NCBI GenBank assembly: GCA_050692915.1
Contig: JBOGVU010000004.1
Location: 4,646 to 68,645, forward strand
Direction of reading: 5' to 3'
Length of the DNA: 64,000 nt
DNA from: CALAEC01 sp050692915
GTDB lineage: Bacteria; Actinomycetota; UBA4738; CALAEC01
In this document: in pieces, positions 1 to 9,065 of the stretch
Position numbering within the stretch: the stretch's first letter is position 1
How the letters are laid out: each line of letters opens with the position of its first letter
Notes under the pieces: generated by a model
The model's input: only the letters and a program-made list of their open reading frames with translations
Told to the model about the DNA's origin: nothing
Databases searched by the model: none
Translations under genes and position numbers: made by a program

Positions 1-549
1 GCCGCGGACTCGCCGGAGGCCCTGTTCTTCCCGATCTTCCTGCCCGAGGGCGGGCTGATCACCGCGCAAGCACGGGAGAACCCGGACTTCGACGACGTGG
101 CGCTGATCGGGGCCGACGGCCTCCTCACGCCCGACTTCATCGACTCGGCCGGTGCGGACAACGCCGAAGGCGTGTACATGTCCGGCCCGAGCCTGGAGTT
201 CTCGGGCGACTTCTACGAGGGCGAGTTCCTGCCCGCGTACGAGGAGCAGTTCGGCGAGGAGCCGACGGCCGTTTTCCACGCCCACGCCTTCGACGCGACG
301 AACATCGTGTTCGACGCGATCGAGGAGGTGGCGGTGGAGACGGACGACGGCGGCCTGTTGATCCCGAAGACCCAGCTGGCGGAGACCATCGGGTCGACGT
401 CTGGGTTCGAGGGCATCACCGGCAGCCTCACCTGCGACGAGAACGGTGACTGCCAGCAGACCGCCACGATGGCGATGAACATCATCGAGGACGGCGACTT
501 CAACCCGATCTTCGAGGCCACGCTGGAGCTGGCCGAGACACAGGGCTAG
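1..549 (+). CDS. Branched-chain amino-acid ABC transporter substrate-binding protein (3' part)
   Basis: The reading frame is open from base 1 and ends in TAG, so only the last 182 residues are present; the start, signal peptide and first lobe lie upstream. The text (a run reading LIGADGLLTPDF, then YMSGPSL, and later AFDATNIVFDAI) matches the second lobe of type I periplasmic binding proteins of the LivJ/Leu-binding family. Such proteins capture the ligand outside the membrane and deliver it to LivHMGF. The four transporter genes follow immediately on the same strand, which supports the role. A strong hairpin separates it from livH. The exact ligand cannot be read from the sequence. Confidence 0.85.
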   Translation, partial: AADSPEALFFPIFLPEGGLITAQARENPDFDDVALIGADGLLTPDFIDSAGADNAEGVYMSGPSLEFSGDFYEGEFLPAYEEQFGEEPTAVFHAHAFDATNIVFDAIEEVAVETDDGGLLIPKTQLAETIGSTSGFEGITGSLTCDENGDCQQTATMAMNIIEDGDFNPIFEATLELAETQG

Positions 550-592
550 CGGGCTCGGAGAGAGAGGAAGTCGACGGGAACGAACTGAGGCG

Positions 593-620
593 CTGCGGGT
601 GGACCGGGGTCCGCCCGCAG
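593..620 (+). terminator. Intercistronic hairpin between binding protein and livH
   Basis: A 12-bp stem, CTGCGGGTGGAC (593-604) pairing with GTCCGCCCGCAG (609-620) with one G-T wobble, closes a CGGG tetraloop. No U-tract follows. It lies between the binding-protein stop and the livH start, so it probably slows or partly stops transcription, or protects the 3' end of the binding-protein message, giving more binding protein than permease. Confidence 0.6.
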
Positions 621-639
621 TGCTTCACGCAGGTAACGG

Positions 640-1731
640 ATGAGCGAACCAACGACGACGGTTGAGGCACCCAGGCGCCGGCTGTTCCTGGAGCGGGTGC
701 CGTGGCGGGCCATCATCCTGATCGGGCTGAGCGCGGTGCTCCTTCTGGGCATCGTCCTGGGGACGGCGTCGACGCTCCAGGAGGGCCGGTTCACCGGGGC
801 CAACTGGAGCCGGCTGATCGTGGGCGGGGTGACCCGAGGCAGTGTCTACGCCATCATCGCCGTGGGGTACACCCTGGTGTACGGGATCCTCTTCCTGATC
901 AACTTCGCCCACGGCGAGGTGTTCATGGCCGGGGCATTCAGCACGCTGTTCGTGGCCCGGGCCCTGGACGAGGCGGGGACGCTCAACAGCAGCCCGATCC
1001 TGTCGATCGGCATCCTCTTCGCGTCCTCGATGCTGATCTCCATGGTCGTGGCCATCGTGCTGGAGCGAGTCGCCTACCGGCCCCTCAGGGGATCGCCTCG
1101 GCTGATCCTCCTGATCACCGCGATCGGGGCGTCCCTGTTCCTCCAGAACAGCTTCCGAGGGTTCTTCGGCGCGAGCTCGACGGCCTATCCGAGGATCGAG
1201 ATCCTGGCGGGGGAGATGTCGATCCTCGGGGTGGCGATCGCCCGCAAGCAGCTGATCGTGATCGTCGGGGCGCTCGTTCTGATGGTGGGCCTGTACCTCT
1301 TCATCGAACGAAGCAAGACGGGGCGGGCGATGCGGGCCGTGGGCGAGGACAAGGAGATCGCCGCGCTCATGGGAATCGACGTCGATCGGGTCATCGTGAC
1401 CACGTTCGCCGTCGGCGGCCTTCTGGCCGGGGCGGCCGGGATCCTGTTCGTGTTCGTGTTCAACCAGGTGAACTACTTCATGGGATTCGTCCCGGGCATC
1501 AAGGCCTTCACCGCCGCGGTGCTCGGCGGGATCGGGAACGTGCTGGGTGCGGGCATCGGGGGCATCGCGCTGGGCGTGCTGGAGAGCGTGGGGCCCCGGC
1601 TGATCCTGACCGGCGCCCACGTCCCTTCGCCGGACCAGCTCCAGCCCGTGGTGGCGTTCGGGGTCCTGGTCCTGGTCCTGCTCTTCCGGCCGGGCGGGAT
1701 CCTCGGCGCCGAGGAAGAGAAGAGGGCGTGA
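640..1731 (+). CDS. livH: Branched-chain amino-acid ABC transporter permease LivH
   Basis: A 363-residue integral membrane protein of the LivH (BPD_transp_2) family. After a cytoplasmic N-terminus of about 25 residues and a first hydrophobic segment come the family hallmark stretch reading VGYTLVYGILFLINFAHGE and about eight further hydrophobic segments; the C-terminus carries the typical LLFRPGGILG. It forms half of the membrane pore for branched-chain or related amino acids. The ATG start is 90 bases after the binding-protein stop. The next gene, livM, starts one base after its stop, so the two are translated together. Family assignment is secure, substrate is inferred from family only. Confidence 0.92.
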   Translation: MSEPTTTVEAPRRRLFLERVPWRAIILIGLSAVLLLGIVLGTASTLQEGRFTGANWSRLIVGGVTRGSVYAIIAVGYTLVYGILFLINFAHGEVFMAGAFSTLFVARALDEAGTLNSSPILSIGILFASSMLISMVVAIVLERVAYRPLRGSPRLILLITAIGASLFLQNSFRGFFGASSTAYPRIEILAGEMSILGVAIARKQLIVIVGALVLMVGLYLFIERSKTGRAMRAVGEDKEIAALMGIDVDRVIVTTFAVGGLLAGAAGILFVFVFNQVNYFMGFVPGIKAFTAAVLGGIGNVLGAGIGGIALGVLESVGPRLILTGAHVPSPDQLQPVVAFGVLVLVLLFRPGGILGAEEEKRA

Positions 1732-1732
1732 G

Positions 1733-3796
1733 ATGGCCGCGGTGACGGAGACGGTCCGGGTCGAGCGGGGCCAGGTCCCCCCGGGCAGCGCGATCCGTCG
1801 GGGCGTTCGCAGCGGGTTCCTCGGTGGGCTGATCTTCATCTACCTGTCCGCCGTGGGGCTGGTGGAGCGGTTCAACGACACGAACGTGATCACGGACGTG
1901 CTCTCCCTGGGCCCCACGTTCTTCCTGGGGGCCATGCTGTTCGCCGGGTACCTGGCGGCCAGGGACCGCAAGGTCGAGGGAGAGATCTTCGCGGTGTCGG
2001 CCCGGGACCGGCTGGTAGCCGGGGTCGTAGCCGGGGCCCTCACCGGAGCGATCGCCGCCGCGTTCGTCCTGCTGTTCAACGCCGTGGACGTTCGGGACAT
2101 CTTCGTGTCGCTGTCCCCGGTCCTCATGAGCGACGTCCTGACTCTCGGCCAGGAGCCGGCCGTGGGCGCACTCCTCCAGCTGGGGGTGGCCACGGCCCTG
2201 GGCACCCTGGGGGCGGCCCTGCGGCTGGTGGACCCCCGGAACCGCAAGGTGTTCCTGGCGGCCGTGGGGACGATGCTGATCGTCGGCGTCCTGGAGCGTC
2301 TGCTCCGGGTCATGCTGGACAATCTGGGCCTGGAGACCTCGTGGCTGTACCGCCGTGGGGGCCTGACCGTTTCTGGCGCCATCGGCATGTTCGTCCTGGG
2401 GGGCGTGGTCAGCTACCTGACCACCCATCGCGAGGCGATCCTCCAGCGGCTGGCGGGCGAGCGCCGGACGGGGGGCGACCAGGGCGGGGTCCTGCCGCCG
2501 AGCACCCAGGAGAGCCTGGCCTTCGGTCTCGGCCTGGCCTCGCTGGCCCTTTCCGCGATCCTGGCCGTTCAGGGGCTGCTGCAGGAGGAGAGCTCCGGCC
2601 TCTTGCTGATCCTGGCGCTGGCGCTCGGGCTGGTGGCCATCGGCGTGGCCGCAGTCACGGTGCGGAAGCGAACCGGCGGTGGCGCCCGGGGCACCATGAA
2701 AGCCGGTCGGGCGGGGATCGGGTTCTTCGCCGCGGTGGCGGGGGTGTTCGCCATCGTCCCCTTGATCGTGGGGGTGTTCCTCAGCCACGCCATGGTCACC
2801 GTGGGGATCTACGTGCTGTTGGGGCTAGGTCTGAACATCGTGGTCGGGTACGCCGGGCTGCTCGACCTCGGGTACGTGGCCTTCTTCGCCGTGGGGGCCT
2901 ACAGCATGGCCCTGTTCACGGCCCTCCAGTCCAGCCTGGTGACCGAGGGCGTGGGAGAGTTCGGGAGCGGCTCCCAGGTCGCCGCGGAGCAGCCGTTCAC
3001 GAACTTCTGGGTGGCCCTGCCCCTGGTGATCGCCATCGCCGTGCTGGCCGGGGTGCTGATCGGGGCGCCGGTCCTTCGGCTACGCGGGGATTACCTGGCC
3101 ATCGTGACCCTGGGGTTCGGGGAGATCGTCCGGGTCATCGTCCGGTCCGACTGGGCCGCCTCGTTCCTGGGGGGCTCCCAGGGGATCAAGCAGATCCAGC
3201 CGCCGACACCGGAGGTGCTGGACTTCGGGAATCCCCAGAACCTGTACTACCTCGTCCTGGTGTTCATCCTGCTGGCGATCTATGTCTCCTGGCGGCTCCA
3301 GTATTCGCGAGTGGGACGGGCCTGGGCGGCCATGCGGGAGGACGAGGACGTGGCGGAGGCCATGGGAGTTAGCGTGATCAAGTACAAGCTGCTGGCGTTC
3401 GCCATGGGGGCCGCCGTGGGCTGCCTCTCGGGCGCGTTCTTCGCCGTGCAGCTCTCCGTGATCACGCCGGACAGCTTCGAGCTGCTGGTGTCGATCACCG
3501 TGCTGGCCGCCATCATCCTCGGGGGCCTGGGCAGCATCCCCGGCGTCATCGTGGGCGCCGTCGTCCTGGTGGGGCTCCCCGAGGTCCTGCGCGACTTCGC
3601 CGAGTACCGCCTGCTGTTCTACGGGGCCATCCTGGTCGGCATCATGATCCTGCGGCCCGAGGGTCTCATCGCCAGCGCCCGACGCCGCCGCGAGCTTCAC
3701 GAACGTGTGGCCGAGGAGGCCCAGTTCGGAGGGGAGTTCGCAGTGGGTGAAGCGGCCTTGACCGCCAATCCCGGAGAGGCGAGGCGGGAGCCATGA
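1733..3796 (+). CDS. livM: LivM permease with long N-terminal membrane extension
   Basis: This 687-residue protein is about twice the usual LivM length. The LivM core begins near residue 345 (a run reading [20 protein letters not shown]) and contains the conserved [21 protein letters not shown] loop near residue 445 and a C-terminal ILRPEGL. The first ~340 residues hold roughly seven or eight further hydrophobic segments, separated from the core by basic linkers (around residues 245 and 310). I do not recognise that part as a known domain. Its gene starts one base after livH and overlaps livG by ATGA, so it is part of the same operon. The core is the second pore subunit; the extension's job is unknown. 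Confidence 0.88.
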   Translation: MAAVTETVRVERGQVPPGSAIRRGVRSGFLGGLIFIYLSAVGLVERFNDTNVITDVLSLGPTFFLGAMLFAGYLAARDRKVEGEIFAVSARDRLVAGVVAGALTGAIAAAFVLLFNAVDVRDIFVSLSPVLMSDVLTLGQEPAVGALLQLGVATALGTLGAALRLVDPRNRKVFLAAVGTMLIVGVLERLLRVMLDNLGLETSWLYRRGGLTVSGAIGMFVLGGVVSYLTTHREAILQRLAGERRTGGDQGGVLPPSTQESLAFGLGLASLALSAILAVQGLLQEESSGLLLILALALGLVAIGVAAVTVRKRTGGGARGTMKAGRAGIGFFAAVAGVFAIVPLIVGVFLSHAMVTVGIYVLLGLGLNIVVGYAGLLDLGYVAFFAVGAYSMALFTALQSSLVTEGVGEFGSGSQVAAEQPFTNFWVALPLVIAIAVLAGVLIGAPVLRLRGDYLAIVTLGFGEIVRVIVRSDWAASFLGGSQGIKQIQPPTPEVLDFGNPQNLYYLVLVFILLAIYVSWRLQYSRVGRAWAAMREDEDVAEAMGVSVIKYKLLAFAMGAAVGCLSGAFFAVQLSVITPDSFELLVSITVLAAIILGGLGSIPGVIVGAVVLVGLPEVLRDFAEYRLLFYGAILVGIMILRPEGLIASARRRRELHERVAEEAQFGGEFAVGEAALTANPGEARREP

Positions 3797-4575
3797 GCCT
3801 GCTCGAGGTGAAGGATCTGTCGAAGCGGTTCGGCGGTCTGGCGGCCGTGGACGACGTCGACTTCCATGCCGATGAGGGAGAGATCGTCAGCGTGATCGGC
3901 CCGAACGGGGCCGGCAAGACCACCCTATTCAACATCGTCACGGGCTTCTACGAACACGAGCAGGGGACCGTCGGGTTCGACGGCCACAACATCGCCGGCC
4001 TCAAGCCGAACCAGATCACCAAGCTGGGCATCTCCCGGACGTTCCAGGCCGTCCGGCTGTTCCCGGCCATGAGCGTGTTGGAGAACGTCATGGTGGGCCA
4101 GCACAGCCGGAGTCATTCTGGAGTCTTCGGTACGATCCTCCGGCTCCCGGCGACCATCAAGGAGGAGCGGCGGATCGAGGAGAAGGCCCGGGAGATGCTG
4201 GCGTTCTTCGGGACCGCCCTCCTGCCCCGGGCCGACGAGCTCGCGGCCGGGCTGGCGTACGCGGACCGCCGTCGGCTGGAGATCGCCCGGGCCATGGCCA
4301 CGGAGCCGAAGCTGCTGCTGCTGGACGAGCCCACGGCCGGGATGAACGCCCGCGAGAAGGAGGAGGTCATCGACCTGGTCAGCCGGCTTCGCCGGGAGCG
4401 TGGCTACACGGTCGTCCTGATCGAACACGACATGCCGGTGGTCAAGGGCGTCTCCGACCGCGTGGTGGCCCTCGACTTCGGAAGGAAGATCGCCGAGGGG
4501 ACCTATGACGAGGTCGCGAGCAACGAGAGGGTGATCGAAGCGTACCTGGGAACCGAGCACGAGGAGAGCGCATGA
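3793..4575 (+). CDS. livG: Branched-chain amino-acid ABC transporter ATPase LivG
   Basis: A 260-residue cytoplasmic ABC ATPase. Visible motifs are Walker A GPNGAGKT (residues 36-43), Q-loop Gln in RTFQ (85), the LivG-type variant signature LAYADRRR (154-161), Walker B LLLLDEP (174-180) and H-loop His in IEHD (212). The replacement of the classic LSGGQ by LAYADR is usual in this family. The start ATG overlaps the livM stop (ATGA) and its own stop overlaps the livF start, so the five genes are translationally coupled. It powers LivHM uptake together with LivF. Confidence 0.93.
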   Translation: MSLLEVKDLSKRFGGLAAVDDVDFHADEGEIVSVIGPNGAGKTTLFNIVTGFYEHEQGTVGFDGHNIAGLKPNQITKLGISRTFQAVRLFPAMSVLENVMVGQHSRSHSGVFGTILRLPATIKEERRIEEKAREMLAFFGTALLPRADELAAGLAYADRRRLEIARAMATEPKLLLLDEPTAGMNAREKEEVIDLVSRLRRERGYTVVLIEHDMPVVKGVSDRVVALDFGRKIAEGTYDEVASNERVIEAYLGTEHEESA

Positions 4576-5297
4576 CGGCGGACGGCGCACCCGTCTTGGA
4601 GCTCCAGGGGGTTCACGCCAGCTACGGCGCGGTCCGGGTGCTCACCGACGTCAGCCTGGAGGTCCGCCGGGGGGAGATCGTGTGCCTGCTCGGCCCGAAC
4701 GCCGCGGGGAAGACCACCACGCTGCGGGCCATCCTGGGGCTCACCCCCCCTCGGGCCGGCCGGATCCATGTGGAGGGGGAGCGGGTCGACGGCCTTCCCA
4801 CGCCGAGGATCGTGGCCAAGGGGATCACTATGGTGCCCGAGAACCGGCGGCTCTTCGCCAGGATGAGCGTGCGGGAGAACCTGGAGATCGGGGCACAGCT
4901 GCGGAAGGACACCGAGGGTATCCAGCGGGATCAGGACCGGGTCCTCGAGCTGTTTCCGCGCCTGCAGGAGCGGCTGTCCCAGCGAGCCGGCACGCTGTCC
5001 GGAGGCGAGCAGCAGATGCTGGCCATCGGACGGGCGCTGATGGCGGACCCGAAGGTTCTGCTGATGGACGAGCCGTCGATGGGCCTGGCACCGATCCTGG
5101 TGGAGCAGGTCTTCCAGAGGATCAAGGAGATCAACAAGCAGGGCACTACGATCTTCTTGGTAGAGCAGAACGCCAAGATGGCCCTGTCGATCGCCGACCG
5201 TGGCTACATCCTCAGGGGCGGGGAGGTCGTCATGGCAGACACGGCCCAGGCGCTGCGCGACAGCCCGCAGATGCAGGAGGCCTACCTGGGCGGGTGA
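4572..5297 (+). CDS. livF: Branched-chain amino-acid ABC transporter ATPase LivF
   Basis: A 241-residue ABC ATPase of the LivF family. Walker A reads GPNAAGKT (41-48), the signature LSGGEQQ lies near residue 143 and Walker B reads VLLMDEP near 165, followed by the LivF-typical SMGLAP. A C-terminal AYLGG end is typical of the family. ATG overlaps the livG stop. It is the second nucleotide-binding subunit of the transporter. The next gene starts one base after its stop, implying a common transcript with the ornithine-cyclodeaminase-like enzyme. Confidence 0.93.
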   Translation: MTADGAPVLELQGVHASYGAVRVLTDVSLEVRRGEIVCLLGPNAAGKTTTLRAILGLTPPRAGRIHVEGERVDGLPTPRIVAKGITMVPENRRLFARMSVRENLEIGAQLRKDTEGIQRDQDRVLELFPRLQERLSQRAGTLSGGEQQMLAIGRALMADPKVLLMDEPSMGLAPILVEQVFQRIKEINKQGTTIFLVEQNAKMALSIADRGYILRGGEVVMADTAQALRDSPQMQEAYLGG

Positions 5298-5298
5298 A

Positions 5299-6228
5299 GT
5301 GCGGCTCCCGCTGATCGATGCGGACGAGCTGACTGGTCTCCTCCCGATGCCGGCGGCCATCGACGCACTGGAGCGGGCGTTCTCCGGCCCCGCGCTCCCG
5401 GGTGCCCCTCGGCGAACCCACGTAGAGGTCCCGGGCGGCGAGCTCCTCCTGATGCCGGCCGCTGGGGAGCCGGGCGTGGGGGTGAAGCTCGTCACGCTGA
5501 ACCCGTCGAACCCCGAGCGGGGCCTTCCGTTCGTGCAGGGCGCATACGTCCTGTTCGACCCTGACACGCTGTCCCCGGAGGCGGTCCTGGACGGCGCGGC
5601 GCTGACGAACCTGAGGACCGCGGCTGTCTCCGGCCTGGCCACCCGCCACCTCGCCCGCCCCGACGCCTCCTGGCTGGTCCTGTTCGGGGCCGGCGCCACC
5701 GCGAACGCCCACCTCGACGCGATGCTGGCCGTCCGTCCCTTCCGGACCGTTCGGGTGGTGTCCCGGTCGGAGGGCCCCGCAAACGCTCTGGCCGAGCGGG
5801 CCAGGGCGGCCGGCCTGGATGCGGCCGTGGCCGGGCCGGAGGCCGTTGCCGAGGCGGACGTGGTGTGCACCTGCACCACCAGCGAGCGCCCCGTGTTCGA
5901 CGGCACCCTCCTTCAGCCGGGGATGCACGTGAACGCTATCGGCGCGTACCGCCCCGACATGCGGGAGCTGGACGATGAGGCCGTCGCCCGGGCCCGGGTC
6001 GCGGTGGAGACTCGGGAGGCGGCCATGGCCGAGGCCGGTGACCTACTGATCCCCCTTCGTTCGGGGCGCATCGGGCGTGACCACGTCGTGGCCGACCTGG
6101 GCGAGGTGGTTCGGGGCGCCACGGTGCGCCGCGGCCCCGAGGACGTCACCGTGTTCAAGTCGGTGGGGATCGCCCCGGAGGACCTGATCGTGGCCCGGGC
6201 CGCCGTGGATGCCCGGGCCCGCGCCTAG
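5299..6228 (+). CDS. Ornithine cyclodeaminase / mu-crystallin family protein
   Basis: A 309-residue NAD(P)-dependent enzyme of the ornithine cyclodeaminase, alanine dehydrogenase and mu-crystallin family. The substrate-side N-terminal half contains the conserved GVKLVTLNPSN and LTNLRTAAVSGLA; the dinucleotide-binding glycine motif reads FGAGATANAH near residue 134; FKSVGIAPEDL near the C-terminus is also family-typical. Members deaminate or reduce imino forms of ornithine, lysine, proline or alanine; which one cannot be decided here. I chose GTG at 5299, just after the livF stop, because the protein then begins like its relatives. Placement behind the amino-acid transporter suggests it works on an imported compound. 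Confidence 0.82.
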   Translation: MRLPLIDADELTGLLPMPAAIDALERAFSGPALPGAPRRTHVEVPGGELLLMPAAGEPGVGVKLVTLNPSNPERGLPFVQGAYVLFDPDTLSPEAVLDGAALTNLRTAAVSGLATRHLARPDASWLVLFGAGATANAHLDAMLAVRPFRTVRVVSRSEGPANALAERARAAGLDAAVAGPEAVAEADVVCTCTTSERPVFDGTLLQPGMHVNAIGAYRPDMRELDDEAVARARVAVETREAAMAEAGDLLIPLRSGRIGRDHVVADLGEVVRGATVRRGPEDVTVFKSVGIAPEDLIVARAAVDARARA

Positions 6229-6746
6229 GAGGTCGTCCAGGGAGCCGCGGAGAGGTACCTGGCCCGGAGGAGGTCGAACGCGCAGTCGTCCTCCAGGACC
6301 TCCAGGGAGAGGGAGCCGCCCTCCAGGGCCCACCGGTAGACGCCCCTGGTCTGGGGGCAGTTGGGGTCGTTGATCAGGATCAGGCGGGCGCCCTCGACGA
6401 AGTAGTGGCCGCCGCTGAAGAACGCCCAGGCGGGATGTTCCACCCGGAAGCGGCCCTCTTGCAGCGTCAGGACGGCCAGGCCGCTGTTGAGGCGGTACGG
6501 GGCGCACCGGCGACACGGGATGGGGTCGGAGCCGGCCTCGTAGTTCCGCTGGTACACCCCGTCGATCGGGGTGCCGGCCAGCGGCGGGACGGGGGTCACG
6601 AACGGATACGGCTCCTGGGCCGGGGCGTCCCGCCACATCTCCGGGTCCCCCGTGGGACTGGGCGTTCCCCGGGGGGACTCGGCCGTCCCCGTGGAGCAGC
6701 CAATCAACAGCCCGGCCACGAGGATCGTTGGGATCCGTGGAGCCAT
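6225..6746 (-). CDS. Hypothetical lipoprotein
   Basis: A 173-residue protein starting with a short lipoprotein signal, with the lipobox LLIGC ending at Cys18. A Pro/Ser-rich linker follows, then a compact domain rich in aromatic and Gly residues with paired cysteines (CRRC near residue 78, others in NDPNCPQ and EDDCAF). The stretch FFEG/FVEGARLILINDPNCP and the late EGGSLSLEVLEDDC resemble small beta-barrel domains, but I do not recognise the family. Its stop codon overlaps that of the convergent ornithine-cyclodeaminase-like gene. Exported and membrane-anchored; function unknown. Confidence 0.6.
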   Translation of the reverse strand: MAPRIPTILVAGLLIGCSTGTAESPRGTPSPTGDPEMWRDAPAQEPYPFVTPVPPLAGTPIDGVYQRNYEAGSDPIPCRRCAPYRLNSGLAVLTLQEGRFRVEHPAWAFFSGGHYFVEGARLILINDPNCPQTRGVYRWALEGGSLSLEVLEDDCAFDLLRARYLSAAPWTTS

Positions 6747-6925
6747 GGTCGGATCGAACCACGGTTGTGGTCCTTCAGGGAATGCTCCGACGGTCGCAGA
6801 AGTGTCGCCTGGATGTCGCCGACCTCGGCGCCGGCTGGAGGCCGGGCCGCCGGGCCCGAACTGGACGCCCCGGGCCGCCCACGCCTACGCTCCGGGCCAC
6901 GGTGGAGAAGGAGACTGGTTGAAGC

Positions 6926-8113
6926 ATGCGGAAGCGATGGCTGGCCCTCCTGGCCGCGGTGGCGCTCGTGGGTGGGTCGTGCGGCGGCGGCCCCGATGAG
7001 CCCGACGAGGCGGCGGCCGGAAAGCCTCGGGTCACCGTGTACTTCCAGGGCGCCCTCAGCGGTGACTTCCGGTCCCTGGTGATCCACGCGTTCCAGGCCG
7101 CCCAGCTTCGGATCGACGAGCTGAACGCCGACGATGACTTCCCGGCCGTGGTGACCCTGGAACGGGCCGACACCCAGGGCGACCGCGTCAGGGCCCCTGG
7201 CGTGGCCGAGAGGGTGGCGGCCGATCCTCAGACCGTCGCGGTGATCGGTCCGGCGTTCGCCGGAGAGTCCGAGGAGTCCGGAGACACCTACGAGGCCGCG
7301 GCCATCGCCTTCGTGACGCCCTCGGCCATCGATCCCGACCTGGCCGACCGAGGCTGGGAGTACTGGTACCGAACCGTGGCGACCGAGGAGGACCAGGGCG
7401 GTCCGATGGGGGAGTGGATGGCCTCCAGACATGCCAGCATCTTTGTGGCTGATGACGAGTCCGAGTACGGGCAGGACCTGGCGGAGGCCGTGGCCGAGGC
7501 CGCAGGCCAGAACGGCGCCGCGGTCGAGAAGGTGGAGGGCATCGTCCCCACGGAGGTGTACTCGGAGCTGATCGGCGACGTGGCGGCCTCCGGAGCCGAC
7601 GCCCTCTTCTACGGGGGCTTCGACGTGCAGACGGGGCTGATCGTGGCCCAGGCCCGCGACGCCGGGCTGGACATCCCCATCTACTCGGGCGACGGATCCG
7701 TGTCCACGACACTGCTGGACCTGGCCGACGAGACAGCGTCGGATGTCTTCCTATCATGCCCCTGCAACCTCGAGGGGGAGGGGGGCTTTCGATCGACCTA
7801 CGAGTCGGCCTACGGGGAGACCCGAGCCCCGCTGTTCGCCGCGGAGGGCTACGACGCGGCCAGCCTGATCGGGGAAGGGATCCGCTCGGCGATCGAGGGC
7901 GGGGCCGAGGATCCCGCCTCGATCCGTGCGGGGATCAAGACGTACCTGGACAGCCTCACGGTCGACGCCCCCTTCCAGGGGGTGGCCAAGACCATCGCCT
8001 TCGATGATGCCCACGAGGTGGCCGCGCTGGATCGGCGGGCCCTCATCTTCCTTTACGAGGTCGAGCCCGACGGTATCTCGCTGGAGGGAAGCGCGGCCGA
8101 GCTGGTGGGCTGA
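6926..8113 (+). CDS. ABC transporter substrate-binding lipoprotein (LivJ-like)
   Basis: A 395-residue binding protein. It opens with a basic/hydrophobic signal and lipobox GGSC (Cys at 19), then the Periplas_BP_6 fold: a first lobe with AAQLRIDELNAD and VAVIGPAFAGES, a second with GADALFYGGFDVQTGLIVAQARDAG and a late AAEGYDAASLIGEGI. It is related to the binding protein at the start of the window but is encoded alone, behind a divergent promoter region with a good ribosome site (GGAGAAGGAG, ending 10 bases before ATG). It may feed the upstream Liv transporter. The ligand is not known. Confidence 0.85.
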   Translation: MRKRWLALLAAVALVGGSCGGGPDEPDEAAAGKPRVTVYFQGALSGDFRSLVIHAFQAAQLRIDELNADDDFPAVVTLERADTQGDRVRAPGVAERVAADPQTVAVIGPAFAGESEESGDTYEAAAIAFVTPSAIDPDLADRGWEYWYRTVATEEDQGGPMGEWMASRHASIFVADDESEYGQDLAEAVAEAAGQNGAAVEKVEGIVPTEVYSELIGDVAASGADALFYGGFDVQTGLIVAQARDAGLDIPIYSGDGSVSTTLLDLADETASDVFLSCPCNLEGEGGFRSTYESAYGETRAPLFAAEGYDAASLIGEGIRSAIEGGAEDPASIRAGIKTYLDSLTVDAPFQGVAKTIAFDDAHEVAALDRRALIFLYEVEPDGISLEGSAAELVG

Positions 8114-8260
8114 CCGTGGTTGCCGGCCCCAGGCCCCTCCAATAGACTCCCCAGCCGTCCCGATGACCTGGGCCGACGTCGAGCGAGACCAGACGCCGCG
8201 GCCGGGGGAGGCGTAGGCTCGCCCCGCTCCCGGCCCACCCGCGCCTTTCCCTCGTTGGCG

Positions 8261-9061
8261 GTGACCGCGTTCCTGCTCCTGGGGGGGGTCCTCCTCCTGC
8301 TCCCCCGGCCGGAGACCCCCATGACCGTGGGACGGGCCAGCGCCGAGGTCGCCACGCTCGAGGACGGGCTGCTCACCGTGGGGGCCGCCCCCACCTCGCC
8401 GTACTCGTTCTCCGGACCGGGGGGGCCGACCGGGTTCGAAGTGGACATCGTCGTGGAAGTGGCCCGGCGGCTGGGGCTCGAGTCCCGGCTGGTGCTGGCT
8501 GAGGGGGACCCCTTCTCCTCGGTCGAGGAGGGCCAGGCGGACGTGGTCGTCGCCGGCGCCCCGATCACCGCGGAGCTGGAGAGCCGGGTGAACCTGTCCG
8601 AGCCGTACGTGCGGGTCCTCCATGCGTTCGTGGTGAACGCGGACGCCCGACCGGACCTGACCGGGCTCGACGACCTGGCGGAAGGCGACGACGTGGCGGT
8701 GGTCGAGGGCTCCACCGGGCATGCCTGGGCGATCTCGGCCCTGGAGCCCGAGGCGATCGAGGTCGGTCCGTACCCCGATGTCGAGGCCGCCGCCGTGGCG
8801 CTGGCCGCGGGGGCCGTGGACGCGCTCATCGTGGACGAGGTCCAGGCCATGGCGGCCACCGACGCCCGGGAGAGCCTTCGGATCCTGGAGACGGTCCCCA
8901 CCGGGGCGGGCCTGGGCATCGCCGTCGACCCCCGCAACGGGGACCTGCTGACCGCCATGAACGAGGCCCTGGCGGACATGGCCGCGGACGGGACGTACGA
9001 CCGGATCTACGACCGGTATCGGGCGGCCCTCCCGCCCGGGGGCCGGATCACCGCGGGGTAG
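8261..9061 (+). CDS. Amino-acid ABC transporter substrate-binding protein, family 3
   Basis: A 266-residue (from GTG 8261) bacterial extracellular solute-binding protein family 3 (polar amino acids, GlnH/ArtJ type). It begins with a hydrophobic export or anchor segment, followed by LTVGAAPTSPYSF, GFEVDIVVEVARRLG, the hinge region ADVVVAGAPITAELESRVNLSEPY and a C-terminal MNEALADMAADGTYDRIYDRY. No clear ribosome site precedes any candidate start; in-frame TTG at 8255 and TTG at 8120 are alternatives, but codons 8120-8250 read like non-coding DNA. It lies directly before the sarcosine-oxidase-like gene. A second, canonical family-3 protein is encoded at 10193. Confidence 0.75.
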   Translation: MTAFLLLGGVLLLLPRPETPMTVGRASAEVATLEDGLLTVGAAPTSPYSFSGPGGPTGFEVDIVVEVARRLGLESRLVLAEGDPFSSVEEGQADVVVAGAPITAELESRVNLSEPYVRVLHAFVVNADARPDLTGLDDLAEGDDVAVVEGSTGHAWAISALEPEAIEVGPYPDVEAAAVALAAGAVDALIVDEVQAMAATDARESLRILETVPTGAGLGIAVDPRNGDLLTAMNEALADMAADGTYDRIYDRYRAALPPGGRITAG

Positions 9062-9065
9062 CGAC

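Noticed and set aside
6758..6771. ACCAC-GGTT-GTGGT inverted repeat upstream of the lipoprotein at 6746
   Set aside because: Only 5-bp arms, no promoter context; expected by chance in this composition.
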